A stretch of DNA of 8,766 bases, from the NCBI GenBank assembly GCA_905214155.1, contig CAJMLC010000077.1:1-8766 (forward strand), read 5' to 3'. Position 1 is the stretch's first letter, and each line of letters begins with the position of its first letter. A program made the position numbers and the translations under genes. The stretch is from an uncultured bacterium (GTDB taxonomy: Bacteria > Bacillota > Clostridia > Oscillospirales > Oscillospiraceae). This document shows positions 6,150 to 8,766 of this stretch, piece by piece. Below the pieces are notes generated by a model. It saw only the letters and a program-made list of their open reading frames with translations. It ran no database searches and had not been told where the DNA came from.

Positions 6150-7640
6150 TTATTTTGGCATGTGCATGATGTCCTTCAGGGCCGGGTAGAGGGCCGCGTA
6201 GCGCGCCTTGGGGTTGACGTATGCGAGCTGTGTGGCCGGGTTGGGCGCGAGGCAGGCGCCGTCCTTGATCTTTTCGGCGGCCTCCTCAAGGTCACGATAG
6301 AGTCCGATGCCAACGCCCGCGGCAGCCGCCGCGCCGAGGCTGGTGGCGTTGTCGGAGAAAATGGAGACGTCCTGCAGTGTCACGTCACAGACATCGGCGA
6401 TGATCTGCTTCCAGAGCTTCGAGTGTGCGCCGCCGCCGATGATCTGCATACGGTCGACGGTCTGCCGCTCGCGGAGGACGCCGGTGATCTGACTGAGACT
6501 GAAGGCCACGCCCTCGAGCACAGCGCGGAGGAAATGCTCACGCTTGTGCGCGGTCGTCATGCCGAAGAAGACGCCCTGCGCCTGTTCGTCCATGACGGGC
6601 GAGCGCTCGCCGTAGAGATACGGCAGGTAGATCAGGCCCTCGCAGCCGGGCGCGACCGTGGCCGCGGCGGCGTCGAACGCGCGCGGCGTCACGACCTCGA
6701 AGATCTGCTGCGCCCAGTTGACCGAGCGGCAGGCGCTCATGGCCTTGCCGGAGACATAATACGCCTGGCCGTCCATCGTGCAGATGTTGAAGACGCGGTG
6801 GTCCGGGTCGAGGAACGGCTCGGTCATCTGCGTGGAGATCCACGCGCGGCTCTCGAGCTCCATGAGCACGTCGCCGCTTTTTGCCGTGCCGCCGCCGACA
6901 TTGGCGCACGCCGACGTGCCGCCGCCGACTGACACCGGGATGCCCGCGCGCAGGCCGAGATGGCCCGCGGCCTCCTCGGTCAGCTGGCCCGCGATTTCGC
7001 AGCCGGTATGGACCGTGGGGAACTTGTCCGGGTCGAGATCGACGGCACGGAAAAAGTCCCGGTCGTAGGCGCGGCGGCTGAGGCTGACGAGCGCGCCGTA
7101 GGAGGCGTCGGAAAGGTCGGTCGAGTCGAGATTGCCGGTCAGGCGGTAGACCAGGTAGTCCTTGGCCTGGAGGATCTTATAGGTTTTTTCGTAGAGCTCC
7201 GGCTGCTCGTGGCGGAGCCAGACGCTCTTGCAGAGCGTATTCTGGGCGATGAGCATGTTGCCGGTCTCGCGGTAGAAATAATCGCTGCCAAAGCGCTCCT
7301 GCAGCGTCCTGGCCCATGGTTCGGCCCGGCGGTCGCTGTAGATCATGGCGCGCTGGAGCGGCTGTCCGTCGCGATCCATCGGCAGGCAGCCCCACATGTG
7401 GCCGCAGATGCCGATGGCGTCGACGCGCTTGACATATTCGGGCACGAGCTCGCGCAGCATCAGCATCGCGCGCACGGCGCTCATCCACCAGTCCGCAGCG
7501 TCCTGCTCCACCACGCCGCCGGGACGGCGCTTGGTGGGATAGGTGGTGGTGACGTTGCGCAGAATATTCAGGTCCTCGTCCATCAGCGAAGCCTTCAGCC
7601 CGCTGGAGCCAATGTCAAATACCAGTAAAACGGTATGCAA
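6150..7640 (-). CDS. FGGY-family carbohydrate kinase, xylulokinase-like, with altered active site (496 aa)
   Basis: Cytoplasmic sugar kinase fold, two actin-like halves, normal length for FGGY enzymes. Phosphate-1 loop DIGSSGLKASL (9-19). EQDAADWW (45-52) and GICGHMWG (77-84) match the sugar-binding region (compare SGQMHG of xylulokinase). GVFFG (356-360) followed by the REHFLRAVLE stretch (367-376) fits FGGY signature 2. The adenosine motif is GGGAHSKLWKQIIADV (402-417). Oddities: the conserved GGGD of the catalytic Asp reads GGGT (Thr242), and the GTSG/GSSS ATP loop reads ESRA (263-266). Activity is therefore doubtful, or the chemistry has shifted. Substrate unknown; xylulose or another ketose/polyol is a guess from overall similarity. 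Start TTG at 7640-7638: it has a strong ribosome site, and the next in-frame Met (residue 20) would remove the phosphate loop. Divergent from an IclR regulator, with no transporter or isomerase in the window. Confidence 0.88.
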   Translation of the reverse strand: MHTVLLVFDIGSSGLKASLMDEDLNILRNVTTTYPTKRRPGGVVEQDAADWWMSAVRAMLMLRELVPEYVKRVDAIGICGHMWGCLPMDRDGQPLQRAMIYSDRRAEPWARTLQERFGSDYFYRETGNMLIAQNTLCKSVWLRHEQPELYEKTYKILQAKDYLVYRLTGNLDSTDLSDASYGALVSLSRRAYDRDFFRAVDLDPDKFPTVHTGCEIAGQLTEEAAGHLGLRAGIPVSVGGGTSACANVGGGTAKSGDVLMELESRAWISTQMTEPFLDPDHRVFNICTMDGQAYYVSGKAMSACRSVNWAQQIFEVVTPRAFDAAAATVAPGCEGLIYLPYLYGERSPVMDEQAQGVFFGMTTAHKREHFLRAVLEGVAFSLSQITGVLRERQTVDRMQIIGGGAHSKLWKQIIADVCDVTLQDVSIFSDNATSLGAAAAAGVGIGLYRDLEEAAEKIKDGACLAPNPATQLAYVNPKARYAALYPALKDIMHMPK

Positions 7641-7645
7641 TCCGT

Positions 7646-7653
7646 ATCACCTC
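7646..7653 (-). promoter_or_regulatory. Ribosome binding site deciding the TTG start of the kinase gene
   Basis: GAGGTGAT on the minus strand, eight bases complementary to the 16S 3' end, five bases before TTG. No ATG or GTG in frame sits at a suitable distance. Confidence 0.8.
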
Positions 7654-7683
7654 AAATAGAAGTCTGCGGTCTCCCGCAACTCT

Positions 7684-7742
7684 ATTCTAATATAAAAAGC
7701 GGAAAAAGGAAATGCTTTTTTGAAAATTTGTATTCGAAATCC
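7684..7742 (-). promoter_or_regulatory. Likely promoter/operator region of the kinase gene
   Basis: On the minus strand two overlapping -10-like hexamers, TATATT (7694-7689) and TAGAAT (7689-7684), lie in an A+T-rich stretch, but neither has a good -35 at 16-18 bp. That would fit an activator-dependent promoter. An imperfect repeat TTGAAAAT / TTCGAAAT around 7721-7740 is a possible IclR site, but its symmetry is poor. Placement of the operator is inference. Confidence 0.35.
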
Positions 7743-7776
7743 ATGGGGCGGCGTTCGATGATGCTGAAAATGATGG

Positions 7777-7805
7777 TTGTATCGGGCGGGCAAATGTGGT
7801 ATACT
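7777..7805 (+). promoter_or_regulatory. Promoter of the IclR regulator gene
   Basis: TTGTAT (7777-7782), 17-bp spacer, TATACT (7800-7805). The expected start is near 7812, giving a very short leader of about 20 nt that consists mostly of the ribosome site AGAGGAGG. Confidence 0.7.
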
Positions 7806-7832
7806 GTAGAAAAATGAGAGGAGGCCGCGGGC

Positions 7833-8606
7833 ATGGCTGAATTAGAGAGCAAAACGATCCATTCCGTCGCGAAGGCGATCCACCTTCTCGACCTGCTGGC
7901 CGCGAGCGGACAGCCCGCGTCGCTGACGGAGCTGTATCAGAAGACCGGTTGGCCGAAGAGCACGATCCACGGCCTGCTCTCCACGATGCGCGAATCCGGC
8001 CTCATCGAGCAGAATGCCAACGGGCGCTATTGGCTGGGCATCCGGCTGTTTGAATATGGCTGCGCCGTGTCCAATGCATGGGACATCGGCACAATCGCGC
8101 GGCCCTATATGCAGGAGTTGAGCGACGCGCTCGGCGAGTCGGTGTTCCTCTCGGTGCTCGACCGGGCGGCTGTTGTCACGCTGGCCGAGGTAGAGAGTCG
8201 GGCGAGTCTGCGCGTCGTGTCCGAGATCGGGGCGAGGCTCCCGATCCACTGCACGTCGCAGGGCAAGCTCTTCCTCGCGTTCGGCACGCAGGCTGAGGCG
8301 CGGCGGATCCTGACACGCGGTGTGCTCGAGACGCATACGCCGCGCACACTCACGAGCTATGAGGCGTTTTTGCCGGAGTTGGCGAAGATCCGCGCGCAGG
8401 GCTATGCCGTGGAGCAGGAGGAATTTAAGCCCGGCCTGCGATCGATCTCCGCACCGGTGCGGAATGCAGCAGGGGAGGTGGCCTACGCGCTGGGCTGCAT
8501 CGGGCTCGGCCATCCGGGCTATAACGACGATCCGGCAGAGAGCGCGCAGCGCCTGTGCGAGGCGGCGCTGGCCGTGTCGCGGCAGATCGGGTATCGCGGC
8601 GCGTAA
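7833..8606 (+). CDS. IclR-family transcriptional regulator (257 aa)
   Basis: DNA-binding regulator of usual IclR length. Residues 8-70 are the winged helix-turn-helix: SVAKAIHLLDLLA, then a TELYQKTGWPKSTIHGLLSTM helix pair, then the wing with GRYWLGIRLFEYG. Residues about 84-250 form the effector domain with family landmarks GARLPIHCTSQGKLFLA (133-149), GYAVEQEEFKPGLRSISAPV (190-209) and ALGCIGLG (219-226). The effector of this family is typically a small carbon metabolite and the protein a dimer or tetramer. ATG at 7833 follows AGAGGAGG with an eight-base gap. It is divergent from the FGGY kinase across a 192-bp spacer, so it most likely regulates that gene and itself; whether it represses or activates cannot be read from sequence. 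Stop TAA at 8604-8606; only a weak TTTGA/TCAAA stem and T-run follow. Confidence 0.94.
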   Translation: MAELESKTIHSVAKAIHLLDLLAASGQPASLTELYQKTGWPKSTIHGLLSTMRESGLIEQNANGRYWLGIRLFEYGCAVSNAWDIGTIARPYMQELSDALGESVFLSVLDRAAVVTLAEVESRASLRVVSEIGARLPIHCTSQGKLFLAFGTQAEARRILTRGVLETHTPRTLTSYEAFLPELAKIRAQGYAVEQEEFKPGLRSISAPVRNAAGEVAYALGCIGLGHPGYNDDPAESAQRLCEAALAVSRQIGYRGA

Positions 8607-8632
8607 AAATTTGAGTTTTTTTCAAAAAGGAC

Positions 8633-8661
8633 TTGACATTTTGGCGTGCCGCCGCTATAAT
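8633..8661 (+). promoter_or_regulatory. Consensus promoter of tRNA-Thr
   Basis: TTGACA (8633-8638), 17-bp spacer, TATAAT (8656-8661). Both hexamers and the spacing match the sigma-A consensus exactly, as expected for a strongly expressed stable-RNA gene. The predicted start lies about 13 nt before the mature tRNA. Confidence 0.92.
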
Positions 8662-8680
8662 TATCCATGCTGTTTGAGCC

Positions 8681-8756
8681 GCCGGTATAGCTCAGTCGGT
8701 AGAGCAGCTGATTTGTAATCAGCAGGTCGGGGGTTCGAGTCCGTCTACCGGCTCCA
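8681..8756 (+). tRNA. tRNA-Thr (anticodon UGU)
   Basis: 76-nt cloverleaf with encoded CCA. Acceptor GCCGGTA pairs with TACCGGC. D arm is GCTC/GAGC. Anticodon stem GCTGA/TCAGC carries loop TTTGTAA, giving anticodon TGT, which reads ACA and other Thr codons by wobble. T loop is TTCGAGT. The T stem GGGGG/CCGTC has a G-U pair and a G-G opposition (positions 51-63), unusual but not disabling on its face. Only 10 bases follow, so any further tRNA in the cluster lies outside the window. Confidence 0.96.
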
Positions 8757-8766
8757 CTACTTACGG

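Noticed and set aside
6033..6932. 299-codon open frame on the plus strand
   Set aside because: Antisense to the FGGY kinase gene, Arg/Ala-rich, and no recognisable domain.
7635..7817. 60-codon open frame in the kinase-regulator spacer
   Set aside because: Overlaps the kinase start and the IclR promoter -10, has no ribosome site, and the product looks like random A+T-rich translation.
1..8766. CRISPR array, transposase or prophage genes
   Set aside because: No regularly spaced short repeats and no transposase, integrase or phage-type protein in any frame I could support.

Overview
The window looks like a piece of a G+C-rich Clostridia chromosome (Firmicutes; an Oscillospiraceae-type gut anaerobe is my best guess). 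The reasons are an archaeal/eukaryote-type prolyl-tRNA synthetase, a large S-layer-homology (SLH) surface protein built on InlB-type B repeats, strong G-rich Shine-Dalgarno sequences, textbook sigma-A promoters in A+T-rich spacers, and a tRNA gene with encoded CCA. Taxonomy is inference from gene style. No marker gene settles it.

Layout: (1) 1-1211 (+), the 3' part of proS, entering from the left edge. (2) 1212-1742, a 531-bp spacer with a 29-bp hairpin, a 164-bp intergenic repeat (copy 1), an identical hairpin followed by T6 (terminator), an A+T-rich stretch, a consensus promoter and a structured leader. (3) 1743-4475 (+), a 910-aa secreted SLH protein with a tandemly duplicated ~200-aa module. 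(4) 4485-4685, repeat copy 2 (154 of 164 positions identical to copy 1) and a terminator hairpin between convergent genes. (5) 4637-5965 (-), a polytopic O-antigen ligase/polymerase-family protein with its own promoter. (6) 6150-7640 (-), an FGGY carbohydrate kinase starting at TTG, divergent from (7) 7833-8606 (+), an IclR-family regulator. (8) 8633-8756, a consensus promoter driving tRNA-Thr(UGU).

Functionally this is a housekeeping flank (proS, tRNA-Thr) around two accessory themes. One is the cell envelope: an SLH-anchored surface protein facing a glycan ligase/polymerase-like membrane protein. The other is a small sugar-kinase/regulator pair, in which IclR probably controls the kinase from the shared spacer.

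The most notable signals are two. First, the paired 164-bp intergenic element sits in the same position (3' UTR, before the terminator) of two unrelated genes; it has imperfect terminal inverted repeats and one fully compensatory base-pair change in a hairpin. Second, the FGGY kinase has Thr where the catalytic Asp is expected and lacks the GTSG-type ATP loop. No CRISPR array, transposase or phage gene is visible.
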